From Sergeia podlipaevii (lineage: Eukaryota; Euglenozoa; Kinetoplastea; Trypanosomatida; Trypanosomatidae), in NCBI GenBank assembly GCA_030849805.1, contig JASANZ010002227.1:17219-81218 (forward strand): a stretch of DNA of 64,000 nt, written 5' to 3'. The notes under the pieces are model-generated. The model did no database searches. It was not told where the DNA came from and saw only the letters and a program-made list of their open reading frames with translations. Within the stretch, counting starts at the first letter, position 1, and the number at the start of each line of letters is the position of its first letter. A program made the translations under genes and the position numbers. Of this stretch, positions 50,796-62,100 are shown in pieces.

Positions 50796-53207
50796 ATGGA
50801 GTGGCGCGTAGATAACTTGGAAACCCGCGTCGTCTCCATCGAGGAGATTATCGGTCAAGTATGCCAGCGCGTTGAAGCTCTTTCTTCATCTAGTCAGTCA
50901 CGTCCCCACGTGATAGAGAACACAGAGCCGTTTGACACGAGCGCTGACATCAATGCAGACCACGACAGCAATAGCAAGAACACACAGAACGCAATTGCTG
51001 AGCGCGTTGAAGTGTTAGAGCGGTATGTACATGAGCTGCTACGCTTTGCTGAAAGAACAGAAGCTGCTGCTTCCAATGAGAACGCAGTCAAGGAACAAAG
51101 CACGTCGCAAGAGAGAAGAAGCCAGGAAGGTAATACGAAAGATGGCGACGGCAGCGGCGCAGCACGTAGCAGTTCTATGGCTATGAATAAAGCTGATGAA
51201 AGAGGAGAACATGGAGGAGAAAAAGAAGAAGCGCAAAGGGTGCGTACGAGCATCGCAGCCCTCAGGGAAGAGTTGCTCGCCGCCTGCAATGCCGAGGTCC
51301 AGCAGCAGCTACGTGGCGTGGAGGAAGCTCTACAGACACGTATGAGACAGCATGTGGAGGTGCAAGTAGCAGATGCGGTCGGGACTGCAACATGCACCGC
51401 GGTAGATTCAGCTCTTGCCGCAGTGCAAGCAGCAGCAGCAGTTAAAGAAGAGGAAGGTAGAAAGAAAAAGGCATCCATGCGTGGTGAGGTGAGCAGTGGC
51501 ACCCATGATGCGGATGTGGATGTGGAACGGCGAGCTATATCTTATCAGTTCCAGCAAAATCTCTCTGAAGTGCAAGGCAAGCTGGACATGTGGATAGCAA
51601 AAACAAAGGCGATAGAGCATATACAAGATGAGCATCAGTCTGTATTGACTAGTGTAGGAAGGCAGATCACAGCGGCAGCAGAGAAGATGGCCTCAGTCGA
51701 GAAGAAGGTCGCAGACGGTGCAGCAGCAGCTCGTGAGGCTTCCAGTAGTGAAAAAACTATAGGCGACAACAGTACCGTTACGAAAGTGCATGCGCTTGCG
51801 TTATCTCTAGCAGAGACTATGCGTGGCATGCAAGCAGACATAGCCCGGCAGCAAACGCAACTAGACGCGCTCACTTATCACCAACAAGAAGCACTGAACG
51901 CACTGCGCACAGAGCAGCGGGAGCTACTGCGAGACTCCATGAAGCTGCATCAAGCAGCATTGACACGCATATCGGAGCACTGCCAGCACGCACATGAACT
52001 CAGCTCTGCGAGTGGTCAGCACCTTTTGCGCCTACAAGATCAGCAGGAGCGGCAGCAATGTAAAAGACTACCCGATGCGGCAACAGCCAGTGCACATCTC
52101 AGCAACAGTGGCCAAGGCGGTAGCGTCTCTGCGAGCGAGATGGCGATTCATCAGACAAAGCAGCAGGAGCAACAGTATGTAAAGCTGAAGGACGTGCTGC
52201 ACAACGTGCGTGACGACGTGGTGAACATCGCGCGCCGCGTGACGGTCTTAGAATCAGAAATGGCCTCCTTCATGAGCTCAGTACACTCAGATGTAAGGCA
52301 GCTGCGAGAGGCATTAGCGACGGTGAGGATGCATGGGGAAACCGTGAAGAAGGTAGACTCTCCAGAGGGACGGCAGCAGCGTTTGGATGACAGCATAGTA
52401 AAGGACATTGAGGAACGTGTGTTGGCCCGTCTTCAGCAGCAGCAACAGCAGAAGAAGAAACAAGAGAATGAAAATGAAATCGCAAAGGGCCCTGTCCCCG
52501 CTGCCGCTGCCTCCGCATCTCAGCGAGCTCCTAGCTATAACAAAGACGACCTGAAAGAGTGTGTGCGTGCGCTTGTTCAAGAGCAACTTGACCTTCGCCT
52601 CGCTGATTTCACTGAGCAGCAGCGTTCTCAAGTTCGCGACCTGCGCGACGAGCAAGACATGCTGAGAGAAACGCTACGGAGCATTGTTCTATCTCCTTCT
52701 TCGGCAACGCTGCAGACCCTCGACGACCGTGTGCGCATTTTGCGTGAGGAACTACATGACGTGTACATGTGGATCATGGAGAAGGAGCCAATGCCATTAG
52801 CCGCCCTGCCTCCTGCGCCACTTATAGGAAAAGGCAAATACCACACTAGCATGCACAGCAGCAATAACAGCTATCAGGGCGGCAGAGGCGAAGGGGGAGG
52901 AGGAGTCAGTAAGACGGAGCAGTTGCTTCAGCAAGAGTCCACCTCTACAGCCGCTACGACCTCGCGTCTTTCCCAAGGTGCCCCCACACGCACCCCACCT
53001 TCCTCCAACATGTTGAGGCAGTCCTTCCCCTCTGCATCGATGGAGACGGCCGGGCCACAGCCGTCTTCATATCAGCAGCCCCTATTCCCTGTGAAGAACA
53101 GCACCGGCAGTGGTGCCACCAACAAGAGCAAGAAGAAGGCGGCAGCGGCTCCTGCTGGTGTTAACAGTAGCAGTATCCTGAGCATACGCCGTGACTATGA
53201 GACTTGA
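50796..53207 (+). CDS. Coiled-coil protein of unknown function
   Basis: 803 residues from the ATG at 50796 (MEWRVDNLETRVVSIEEIIG). Heptad-like coiled coil dominates: about 1-35, RVEVLERYVHELLRFAERTE (about 70-90), ALREELLAACNAEVQQQLRG (about 150-190), the long stretch from AISYQFQQNLSEVQGKLDMW to about 430, VVNIARRVTVLESEMASFMS (about 475-515), and LDDRVRILREELHDVYMWIM (about 645-665). The last ~140 residues are Ser/Gly/Pro/Lys-rich and disordered. Repeated R-V-x-x-L-E cores (DNLETRV, ERVEVLE, RRVTVLE) suggest an internally repeated trimeric or dimeric unit. No motor, membrane or targeting motif is seen. A cytoskeletal or basal-body role is possible but only by analogy. Confidence 0.75.
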   Translation: MEWRVDNLETRVVSIEEIIGQVCQRVEALSSSSQSRPHVIENTEPFDTSADINADHDSNSKNTQNAIAERVEVLERYVHELLRFAERTEAAASNENAVKEQSTSQERRSQEGNTKDGDGSGAARSSSMAMNKADERGEHGGEKEEAQRVRTSIAALREELLAACNAEVQQQLRGVEEALQTRMRQHVEVQVADAVGTATCTAVDSALAAVQAAAAVKEEEGRKKKASMRGEVSSGTHDADVDVERRAISYQFQQNLSEVQGKLDMWIAKTKAIEHIQDEHQSVLTSVGRQITAAAEKMASVEKKVADGAAAAREASSSEKTIGDNSTVTKVHALALSLAETMRGMQADIARQQTQLDALTYHQQEALNALRTEQRELLRDSMKLHQAALTRISEHCQHAHELSSASGQHLLRLQDQQERQQCKRLPDAATASAHLSNSGQGGSVSASEMAIHQTKQQEQQYVKLKDVLHNVRDDVVNIARRVTVLESEMASFMSSVHSDVRQLREALATVRMHGETVKKVDSPEGRQQRLDDSIVKDIEERVLARLQQQQQQKKKQENENEIAKGPVPAAAASASQRAPSYNKDDLKECVRALVQEQLDLRLADFTEQQRSQVRDLRDEQDMLRETLRSIVLSPSSATLQTLDDRVRILREELHDVYMWIMEKEPMPLAALPPAPLIGKGKYHTSMHSSNNSYQGGRGEGGGGVSKTEQLLQQESTSTAATTSRLSQGAPTRTPPSSNMLRQSFPSASMETAGPQPSSYQQPLFPVKNSTGSGATNKSKKKAAAAPAGVNSSSILSIRRDYET

Positions 53208-53774
53208 GTGAAGGATTCAGCAGAGAAACGTCCATTTTTTTTTTTTTAGTGGAGGTGTAAACATATATATAAATATAGATATAGATATATATATAGAGAG
53301 AGAGAGAGAGGGAAAGGATGGAAAAAAAAGAAGCCTGGGAGCTAAATAGCTGCGTTCTTTTTATATCGCCTTCATCCTTTTTTCGCATGTTTGCATAATT
53401 ATTTATTTATTTCCCCCTGTTCGTCTACAAAGTCTCTCTTCAGTGTGTTCTTTTATTTCTTTTCTGAGGAAGGAGATGATATTTATAATTATATATATAT
53501 ATGCTGCTTTCTTCTCTTTCAACTATTTATTCTTTTCTCCTGTATATTCTCCACTTTACTTTGCTTTCTTCACAATTATTGAGAAAAAATATATATAATT
53601 GCATTAGAGACATAGGAAGAGTACACACTTCCATACACACATACACACACCGAGTGAGGAACCTGTTCTCTAGCACCGCCGCACCCGTGCATCACATTTA
53701 CAAGAAATAAGGCTGCACCTTTTTAATTTTTCCCGAACAGAAGTTAGTTTTATATATATATATATTCAAAAAGC
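53208..53774 (+). other. Intergenic spacer, 0.57 kb
   Basis: No gene. It contains T12 near 53235-53246, (TA)/(GA) runs near 53262-53311, T-rich blocks and a (CA) run near 53634-53650, then the acceptor of the next gene and a (TA) run next to its start codon. Confidence 0.75.
53719..53740 (+). promoter_or_regulatory. Probable trans-splice acceptor of the rhomboid-like gene
   Basis: CCTTTTTAATTTTTCCCG followed by AACAG, AG at 53739-53740; 5' UTR about 34 nt. Confidence 0.6.
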
Positions 53775-54911
53775 ATGTTTCGTCTCCGCGCTAGCATCAA
53801 TGCCCAGTCCGCAGTGCGGCTGTGCCAGGAAGCACTAGTCTTTGGCCGCAGTGGCTCCGTCACGTACCGCCCAGTAGGCTACGGGCTCACCATCTGCCCC
53901 AGCGTGTTTGCTGGTGCAGCAGCACGACAGTACTTTACTAGTAATGGGCCTGCTGCCTCTGGCATGCCCTCTAGCGCTGCGGCGATGCTGAGCACACTTT
54001 CAGGGTGCAAGGGGTCCAGCGTGGCATCTTCTGGATTTAGGTTTACTCGTGGTGGTGGAAGCGTGCAGGCGGGAGATGTGATTCTCACCAGCGTCTTTGG
54101 ACGCCGTCTAGGCACAATGTTCGCCCAGTACCGCCACGTGCGCGTGAACGGAAAGGCCGATGGCGACGCAGAGGCCAAGAACAAGGCTGAGGGTGGTGAG
54201 CAGGAGACGAGCGAGGGAGAAAAGTCTGAGGAAGAGGAGAAGGACGGCAAGAAGAAGAAGAAGAAAAAGCCGGCACAGAAGAAGACGCTGGGAGATCAGA
54301 TCCGCAGTCTCAAGGAGGACGTCGTTAAGTTTCCCGACATTTACAACAGTGCCAATCTCATCAACTTTATCATATTCACTGTCTTCTGCATCTGCAGTAC
54401 GGGCAGCAGCTCGGAAGAGCAGTGGTGGCTGACGCAATGGGGCCTTGACAACACCATGCATCCGCTTTCGTGGATCCTGCACAGCTTCCTCACTAACAAC
54501 TTCCTTTCCATGACTTTTGCGATGATGCTGCTGCACACCATGTGTCACGCTGTGCTGCCCTCGATCGGATCCCGTGGGCTACTTATCTACGTATGTGCCA
54601 CCGCACTCATCTCTGGCGTCATCATGTTCATCGGCAACCGCCTCTATTATGGTGACAAGCCGGCTCCTGAGAAACAGTTTGGCCCGTGGGACGTGATCAG
54701 CGCACTCTTTGTCATGGAGTACCTCCTCTACGGCGTCACTCCCATCAATATTCTCAACAGTTTCAACGGCTGGCTCCGGTACGCGTGCTGGGTGGGCGAG
54801 ATCTGCATTCTCTACTTCGATTGGCAGCCTACGCTGGTGGGTACCTTTGTGGGTCTCGCTCTCTGCAAGGGTCACCCCCGCTTCCGCGCTATGAAGGCTC
54901 CCGGCGCGTAA
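53775..54911 (+). CDS. Catalytically dead mitochondrial rhomboid-like protein (TimRhom type)
   Basis: 378 residues. The N-terminus (MFRLRASINAQSAVRLCQEA) is a good mitochondrial presequence; an acidic then poly-Lys linker (about 125-175) follows, and the C-terminal 185 residues hold about six membrane helices. The fold resembles rhomboids: WILHSFLTNNFLSM at the helix-2 His/Asn motif, GPWDVISALFVM at the GASG-containing helix, and DWQPTLVGTFVGLA at the AHxGGxxxG helix. The catalytic Ser position is Trp305 and the catalytic His position is Thr353, so it cannot be a protease. Trypanosomatids use two inactive rhomboid-like proteins, TimRhom I and II, in their single inner-membrane presequence translocase; this is the best fit. 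Which of the two it is I cannot say. Confidence 0.75.
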   Translation: MFRLRASINAQSAVRLCQEALVFGRSGSVTYRPVGYGLTICPSVFAGAAARQYFTSNGPAASGMPSSAAAMLSTLSGCKGSSVASSGFRFTRGGGSVQAGDVILTSVFGRRLGTMFAQYRHVRVNGKADGDAEAKNKAEGGEQETSEGEKSEEEEKDGKKKKKKKPAQKKTLGDQIRSLKEDVVKFPDIYNSANLINFIIFTVFCICSTGSSSEEQWWLTQWGLDNTMHPLSWILHSFLTNNFLSMTFAMMLLHTMCHAVLPSIGSRGLLIYVCATALISGVIMFIGNRLYYGDKPAPEKQFGPWDVISALFVMEYLLYGVTPINILNSFNGWLRYACWVGEICILYFDWQPTLVGTFVGLALCKGHPRFRAMKAPGA

Positions 54912-55461
54912 GAGGCCAATGAAGAGCAGGCGTTTATATATATAAAGAAAAAAAAGTACGCTCAAGCAGAAAGTGTGAGAAGCCGATTTACGAATTTAAA
55001 TAAATACAAAAAAAAAAAAAGATACATAATTGTTTGGTTTGTTAGCGTTTTGTAACGAAGCGAGGTCATTCTTGCTACTTCTATGAAGTTGAAAATGGGT
55101 CTACTTTAGTCTCTCTCTCTCGCTCCCACCTCATTCTATGAGAAGAAGAGAAATGATTTCTTTCTCTTCAACCCACATGCCTTGCAGCAAAGTGTGTGCG
55201 AGAAAAAGAGAAAAGGGGAAGTTGGGGGAGGGAGGAGGAGGGTGAAGGATATGAAGCAGAAGCTATCTAAATTGTTTCTTTGGCTGGAGCAGAAGATGAC
55301 TCTATTCTCACTCACATATGCGTACACATGTTTATCTTTATCATTACTATATATATATATATATATTTGTAATACCCTCGCGGAGGAGGAAACACAAAAA
55401 AAATTGTGTTACTATTACCATTATTCTTGGCTGTTGAGGATGAGGACCAATTATGGCTGAG

Positions 55462-55482
55462 GTGTGTGTGTGTGTGTGTGTG
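55462..55482 (+). repeat. (TG)n microsatellite
   Basis: Perfect dinucleotide run in the spacer. Confidence 0.9.
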
Positions 55483-55977
55483 CACGCAGCGACACATGCA
55501 TGCACTCAAACTTGGTGTACGCCATCGTTGCTCACTTTGTTTGTGTTCTTCTCGTTATTTTGATGTCGTTTGTGTTGGTGGTGATGGGTTTTGTTTTTCC
55601 TTCTTTTTTTGTAAGCTGTGACTGGTCACTTTAAGCATATCTATTTATATTAAACCAAAAAAAAAGTGATAAAGACATATATATATATATATATTTTAGG
55701 CACCCAGGGAAAATGGAGGAAGAATGGAATTTTCTCTCTGAAAAGTTCTCTTTGCTGTCAGCTCTTCTTCCGTCCCTTACTTGGTTGCTGAAGTGAATAT
55801 GGCTAGTGTTTGCATAGTTGGCTTGCATTGCCACTGTGGGAGCGGATCTCTATAGAGATGCTTTGCATTATCGCTTTTATGTTTTGTTATTATTAATGTG
55901 TTTCTGTTATGACTACGCATAACTATGCTTCTATTTTTCTCTTTTTTTACAATTACTATTTCATTTTGCGTAGTTAA

Positions 55978-56004
55978 TTTTTTTTTCTCTCTTTCTGCAC
56001 AAAG
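55978..56004 (+). promoter_or_regulatory. Probable trans-splice acceptor of the 56198 gene
   Basis: T9 then a C/T tract ending TGCACAAAG, AG at 56003-56004; 5' UTR about 194 nt. Later AGs closer to the ATG are also possible. Confidence 0.45.
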
Positions 56005-56197
56005 CTTCGAAAATCCTTTTATCTCTCTTTCACAGCATCTAGTACAGAAATAAATAGAGAGCATACATACACGCGCATACATACACACACACACACACAT
56101 TTAGCAAGTTATTAGTGGCTGTACTTCTGGGGTATCTTGTTCTTCTGCACTCTCGTGTGCTTGTCTTTTTCTAAATAAAAGAAAATAGTAGATAGAA

Positions 56198-59100
56198 ATG
56201 TATGCAGGTTATGTGTTTGACCAACTAGTGCAGAATTCATGGAGGGATCCTGCCGTTTCATCTGTGGGTCCCACTATCACTACTGTTCATGTTCGCTACG
56301 CCAGTGGCGGTAAAGCAGTGCATAATGATGACCCCTACTCCGCCACTATGACAGCGCCAGCACCAGCGCCTTGTGCGGGCGTGCCGACTGGGCTTACTCG
56401 CGTTACTGTGCGCACTCCACAGCCCAATAGTTCTCCATTGGACTACCCACATCTTATTATCAACTACTACAAGTGTCAACGCGAGACAATTCTTAGTCAC
56501 AGGCCCCATTCCCAGGGCATGAGCATCGGTATGGGAGATGTGGTCGTGAATCGCACCGCCTCAGTGGGAGGAGCCCGCCCCTTGAGCAATGCGAGTCAGC
56601 GTCTGTCCTCACCTGTCATACATGCTGACAGAGTGAACTCCTCTACTGCTGGTTTCTCCGCACGCAGCCTTGCCACCTGGCATCAGGTGCTACAGCTCTC
56701 CGCGCTGCCTACTGCGATGTCTCACGACGAACGTCCTTTGCCGCTCTCGTCACGCTCTACTCAACGCACGACATCAACGAAGGCAGCGTACAGTGGTAGT
56801 AGTAGCAATAATAATAACGGAATCGCCGCGTACCACAACCATCATCATCATCATCATCATGCACCGCAGCGTCGTGTTCGTACTACACATGCTGTTGCTA
56901 CTAGGCATCAGCCCACCACCACCACCACCACCACATCGGCATCGGTGTCGACGCCATCTCCTTCTGCGTCAGTTGGAGCATCAATGTGGCCGCATGGAGC
57001 GTCGTATATGCCGAGAGCCACCGTCATGGAGGGCCCCACACGGGCCACGACACGGCCGCCATCTCCGATAAGAACAGTCAGCAATAGCGGACGATCGCTA
57101 AGTGGTGCCACCACATCGGCTGCCTTACGAACACAGCAGCAGCAGCAACATGATGGCGATGAGGAGCCACGGCGAACCACCATGACGATGCGCTATCGAA
57201 TGGGTCGCAGTGGCAGCACACGCCTTGCTCACACTACTACGCCCTCACCAACAGCATCAGCAGCAGGACTTTCCTCCGCCTGGCGATCCCAAGCCGCCGC
57301 ATCCATGTCTGCCCCCTCTCTACACCGCGCTGCAGCACAGACACCGCGTGGAACCAGCGAAGGTAGTCGCCTCATGACCTACGCAAGTATGTCCCCAGTG
57401 GCTGTGCGTCCATCTACAGTGGAGTTACAGAGTACCACTATCAACAACAACGACAACAACAACCACAACAACAGCAGCAGCAGCAGCCCTGGAGCTCATC
57501 ACCCGACAGAAACCCCTTCACTGCCTCGCCCAACTATCAACGGAGAAGAAGCTGCCCTGAGCGGTAGTGCTGCTGCGAGTGCAAGTGTGAGCCTCACCGC
57601 CACAGTTGTCATCGCGCCTGTGAGAGAGGTGACCTCCTCCACGTCCGCTACGGGAAGTATCAGGGGCACGCACAGTACAGAGGCAGAAAAGCACCTCACA
57701 AGTATCAACACTGCGATAGAGACATCAGCAGCCGAAGCCGGAAGTCCACTAGCGAGTCCCCATCAACGGCAGCAGCAGCAGCACGCACGCCCATATATCC
57801 ATCATCATCACCATCATCGACACTGCTCCCCCAGGCACACAGTTACCCTCACCACTGAGCTCACCTCTCCTGTGCTCCGTCACCCTCACCACCGTCACCA
57901 TCAGCACCACGTCTCCTCCTTACACAATGTCTCAAGCCTTCACTACCACATCCCTGTCACGCAGGCCACAGGCGCGCCGCCACACCACACTGACGCCATC
58001 GCCAGCAACAGCCGTTCAGTAGACCAGGGCAAAACTGAAGCCGCCGCTGCTGCTTCAGTTTTGGTAAGATCCACAGAAGTCATGGGATCATCATTTGCCA
58101 ATCCAGCTGTGGAGGAGGTACCTCTCGGGTATTGCACTCCTGCAGAAAAACCCAGAGATGGCATCGCTAACGTAGAGGAGAGCGGCGACGCGGTGAAGCT
58201 ACTCATGACGGTAAACGAAAGAGATCCGCTGACGGATCTCTCACCAGATGTCATGAGCCCTGTGCTGGATCAGGTTCAAATTGGCGTGAATGCGGATGGT
58301 CATACCAGCGCTGTCGCTGCCGCCGTTCTTGTAAGTGGAGATGGTGGGGACGAAGAAGCGGATGAGTTCAGAAATCTGCCCATGTCACTTCCCATGAGCA
58401 CCTCAATAAGTGCGTCTTCGCAGGGCCGCCTTCATCAGCGCTTTCAGCACCAACACAATCATGCCAACATCAGTGGCTTGAGTATTCATCGCAGCTACAC
58501 TATGTTGCCGTCCTTGTCAACGATTCGAGCAGCCAGCGGGAGGAGCACTGGGAACGACGGGGTCACTGAAGACGCGGTTCTGCGGCTACCCTCCATATCA
58601 TCCTCTATGGTCTCGCGCATTGCGGCGGTGGACTTCATAGAGGAACTGGGAAAACCATTAGGCAATGGTGGTGCGGGTACTCGCTATGCAGATAGCGGAT
58701 GTGGTAGCGATGACGAGGCAGCAGTGAACGACGGTAAAATGGATGAAAGTGACACTGATGAAAAGGAGGGGCTAAGTGGTGAAGGGTTGACGCTGAACTT
58801 CCGATTTCCTGCGAATGCTCGTCCAACAGCGCAGTCACGTGGTGACTACGACATGCGCGCTCCTCCTCCTCCTCCTCAAGACGCTACAGCTCATGAAATG
58901 AATGAAGAAGGGAAAGAGAGGGGGAACGGTGTCCAGTGTGAGGAGCCACACGATCTTCTCGGGGACCCAATTAGCATTGACGAGTCCAGTGCCGTTCTCT
59001 ACGCGAGAGGTGATCACCGTCCACATATCCAGTCGGACGCAGGAGTTTTTACTGCTTACTGTAGTAACAGCAAGAGTAGTGTGTGTGAGAACGCTGACGG

Positions 59101-62100
59101 CCGCATCTTGTGCGTCTTTGAGGAAGGCATACGTAGATATCTCGGTGAGCAACAGCAGCCTGTGGGACCTCACAATGGACCTCGCGGTGGTGAAGGGGAA
59201 TTCTTCAGCACTGCTGATTCAGTTCCTTCAGCTGGAACGACTGCCGTGGCAGTGGATGTTGATGTTGTGGCTTTGACGCGGGTGCGTAGTCTCCCGCGCG
59301 TGCCGAGCGTTGCCGCCATGCCTGTACGAGAGGATGGCAAGAACAACGAGGACGAAGAACGGGAGAGGGCTGAAAGACTGCCAGCTCAACAGCTCACCCC
59401 AGAGGATCTCCGTGGGTATCGACATCAACATGGCACGTCCGACGCCTCAATGGTTCATCCACCACCTTACGCGACGGCCCGCACCCAGGTATTTGAGAAC
59501 GCCGTCTTGTTCGTCTCGTCGCGCCCTCACGACGATGTCGACCGCATCGCAAGTGAGCATAGTCACCCGTCCTTGTCGCTTGCCCTACCATCTCATCACG
59601 AGCAGGCTGCCACGTATGCGGGCACTTCTGTAGATGCCATGAAGGTCGCGTTTGATGATGACGACTTGATGGATAGAGAAGGATCCATCATGATCTACAA
59701 GCAGTTTAGCCACAACAATGATCGCCACCACGTACGAGGCCAACTGAAATCACAGGATGAAGAAGAAGTAGAGGGAGGACAGCGCAGAGACGGCTCATCG
59801 CCGTCTGACGGCCGCGGATCGCACTCCTTCCTTCACACCCTCTCCGGCATGTTGCGCTGTTCAGAGGAACCGATCTCAAGCAATCGCGCAACAGGACATA
59901 CGACGAGGACGATGATGACGACGACGGAACGCGACAGTGGCAGCGCTGGTCGTGCCGGTGACGGTAGCAGCAATGAACGTGAGGGCTCCAGAAGGAGCGT
60001 CCGTTCGGCCGTGGTTGCTGCCAAGAGGCGAGCGCGCATGCGAGCGCTGATGGCGGATTGTCCAATGCATCCTTATGATATCTCCCCTGAGGCATCCATG
60101 TGGCGTTCTTCCACCACCACCATTGAAGCCGCTACGTACAATCATGATAAGGAAGGCGAACTGGAAGAGCAAGAAGGTGAAGAAGGTGAGGAAGAAGGAA
60201 GGGGCACGATATTGTCCTCCGCCTCTCTCAGCTACTACGCAGCTGTGCTAGGGAGTCAAGTCTTCGCAACGGAACGTACCTCATGGGCACCGCAGAAGCC
60301 GCGCTGGCCCACACGTTATCATTGTCATCACACCATCTCTGCTGCTGTTCGTAGGTCCTCCGTCGGGACTCCTCGCATGTCTGGCTCCTTCATGACGCTA
60401 CCAGCGTGGCGGCTCTCCTTTTCTTCAGTGTCATTCCCAAGGCCTACCATGGATGAGCCGAGCGGCCGTCCCTCCGCAGTGCCGCTGCATTTTAGCGAGG
60501 AAGAGGAAGACTACGACGATCGCGATATCGTCGATGGTCACGGTAACGGCAAGAAGAGTGGGGAAACGGTTGGCACAGCAGGACTAGCAGATGCTTCCAC
60601 TGTGGATCTGCAGCAGCAGACAGGGCGGCATCACGAAGAGGCAGTGGCCTTAAAGATCAAAGCATGGAGAAGGGGGAGAAGAGACTCATTGACCGATGGT
60701 CGAGCCACGGTGGACACCATCCGCAGTGCCAGCAGCGATGTGAGCAATCGTATTAGTGCAGTGACAGTACACATGAGCTACGACGAGACTGATATTGATT
60801 TTTATCCTCGTCACCGCTCTTCAGGAGAGAAGGACAGTGACGCTGCGGCTGTGACTGCTGCTGCAGCAGCACGACTTTCGTTTAGTGAGAGCCTCCCTTT
60901 TGCTGTAGCTACCCAGCAGCCTCCTCCTTCTCTATCAGGGCACAGCAGAGGCGCCAGCACTCACAACAGCCCAGCAAGCGTCGCGGCAGCTGCTGCAAAG
61001 TCACTTCTCTCTTCAGAGATCCTCTCACGACCTCACTATTATTGCGCTCTTGCGCCTTTATCCCCCTCTCAGCAACAAGGGCAGAAGAGGAGGAGGAGCG
61101 GGCCAGCGTGGGTCGATGGCAGCACCGCCTCTGTCTCTCCACCTCACGCTACTCACGCGCACGCCACCTCGCGCTGCTCGTCTCTGGTCACCAGTTGCAT
61201 TGGCGGCGACTCAGCATCGCGGTGGTGGGGCGTAGAGTCCTCAAACGAAGGAGAAACAAGCCATGAACCTGAGGTGTGTTGCACAGCGCCGCCGCATGCC
61301 GGAAGCATGACTACTCACGCAGCAGCGATGATAACCACGAATGGTGCCGTGACATGCCCGGAGTTCTCTACGCGCGTTGCGGCCGCACTGCGGCTGGCCG
61401 TCAGCACGAGCCCAAGCGGGGGGTCTAGTACTGAGAGGCATGGCTCCGAAGACACGGAAAACGTTTCTCGCGACCATCCCCAGCAGCAGCACCAAAGGAA
61501 TCGCCAAGCCGCCTATTCACCTTCTGTCGCTCCCCCACAGTACTCTTCGATGCCTTCAGCTGTTGACCCCGGCACCTTTACGCCTTTGAGGCAGCTGTGC
61601 AGGCACCCCTACTTTGCCCCCTCTCATTCCTCCTTGCATGTCTCTCCAACGCCTCACTCTGTTACGCGCGACACCAACAGCGGTAGCGGTGAGGGTGAGC
61701 GTGAGGCGGCGGCGGTGGTGGTTGTGGTGGGTGATCAACAGAGCAGGAGCCACGGGAGTCGTGAAGTAGTTGAGGTCAACCTGGACGACGATGCACTCCT
61801 GTTAGGAACTACTTCCAACAGCGGTGTGGCTGTGGCGGAGACTCTGCGAGAACGCAATTCTACTGCCTCCACTATGAGTGGCAGGGCAACCGCGACTACC
61901 TCAGCGTCCTCTGCCGCGTCCACGGTGAGGAACGGCAGGCATGCTATCCTCCTGCACGAACGTCTTCCACACAGTAGCATATCGACTAGTGAAGATGGAG
62001 TGGATGAGGAGGGAGGCAGTGGCGGTGAGTGCCGCCGTCGTTGTGCATCTTCCAATCGAACTGTGGACAGCGTCGCACGCGACGACACCGCCGCCTGCGG

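Larger units (their letters stand above)
54912..56197 (+). other. Intergenic spacer, 1.29 kb
   Basis: No gene. It contains poly-A near 55006-55020, (TA)n near 55349-55366 and 55676-55695, (TG)n at 55462-55482, and (CA)n near 56083-56099. A 14-base perfect palindrome, ATCTCTATAGAGAT, lies at 55846-55859. Confidence 0.7.

Noticed and set aside
55777..56100. 107-codon minus-strand frame
   Set aside because: It would be the only minus-strand gene, is AT-rich, and its N-terminus is a translated (CA)n repeat.
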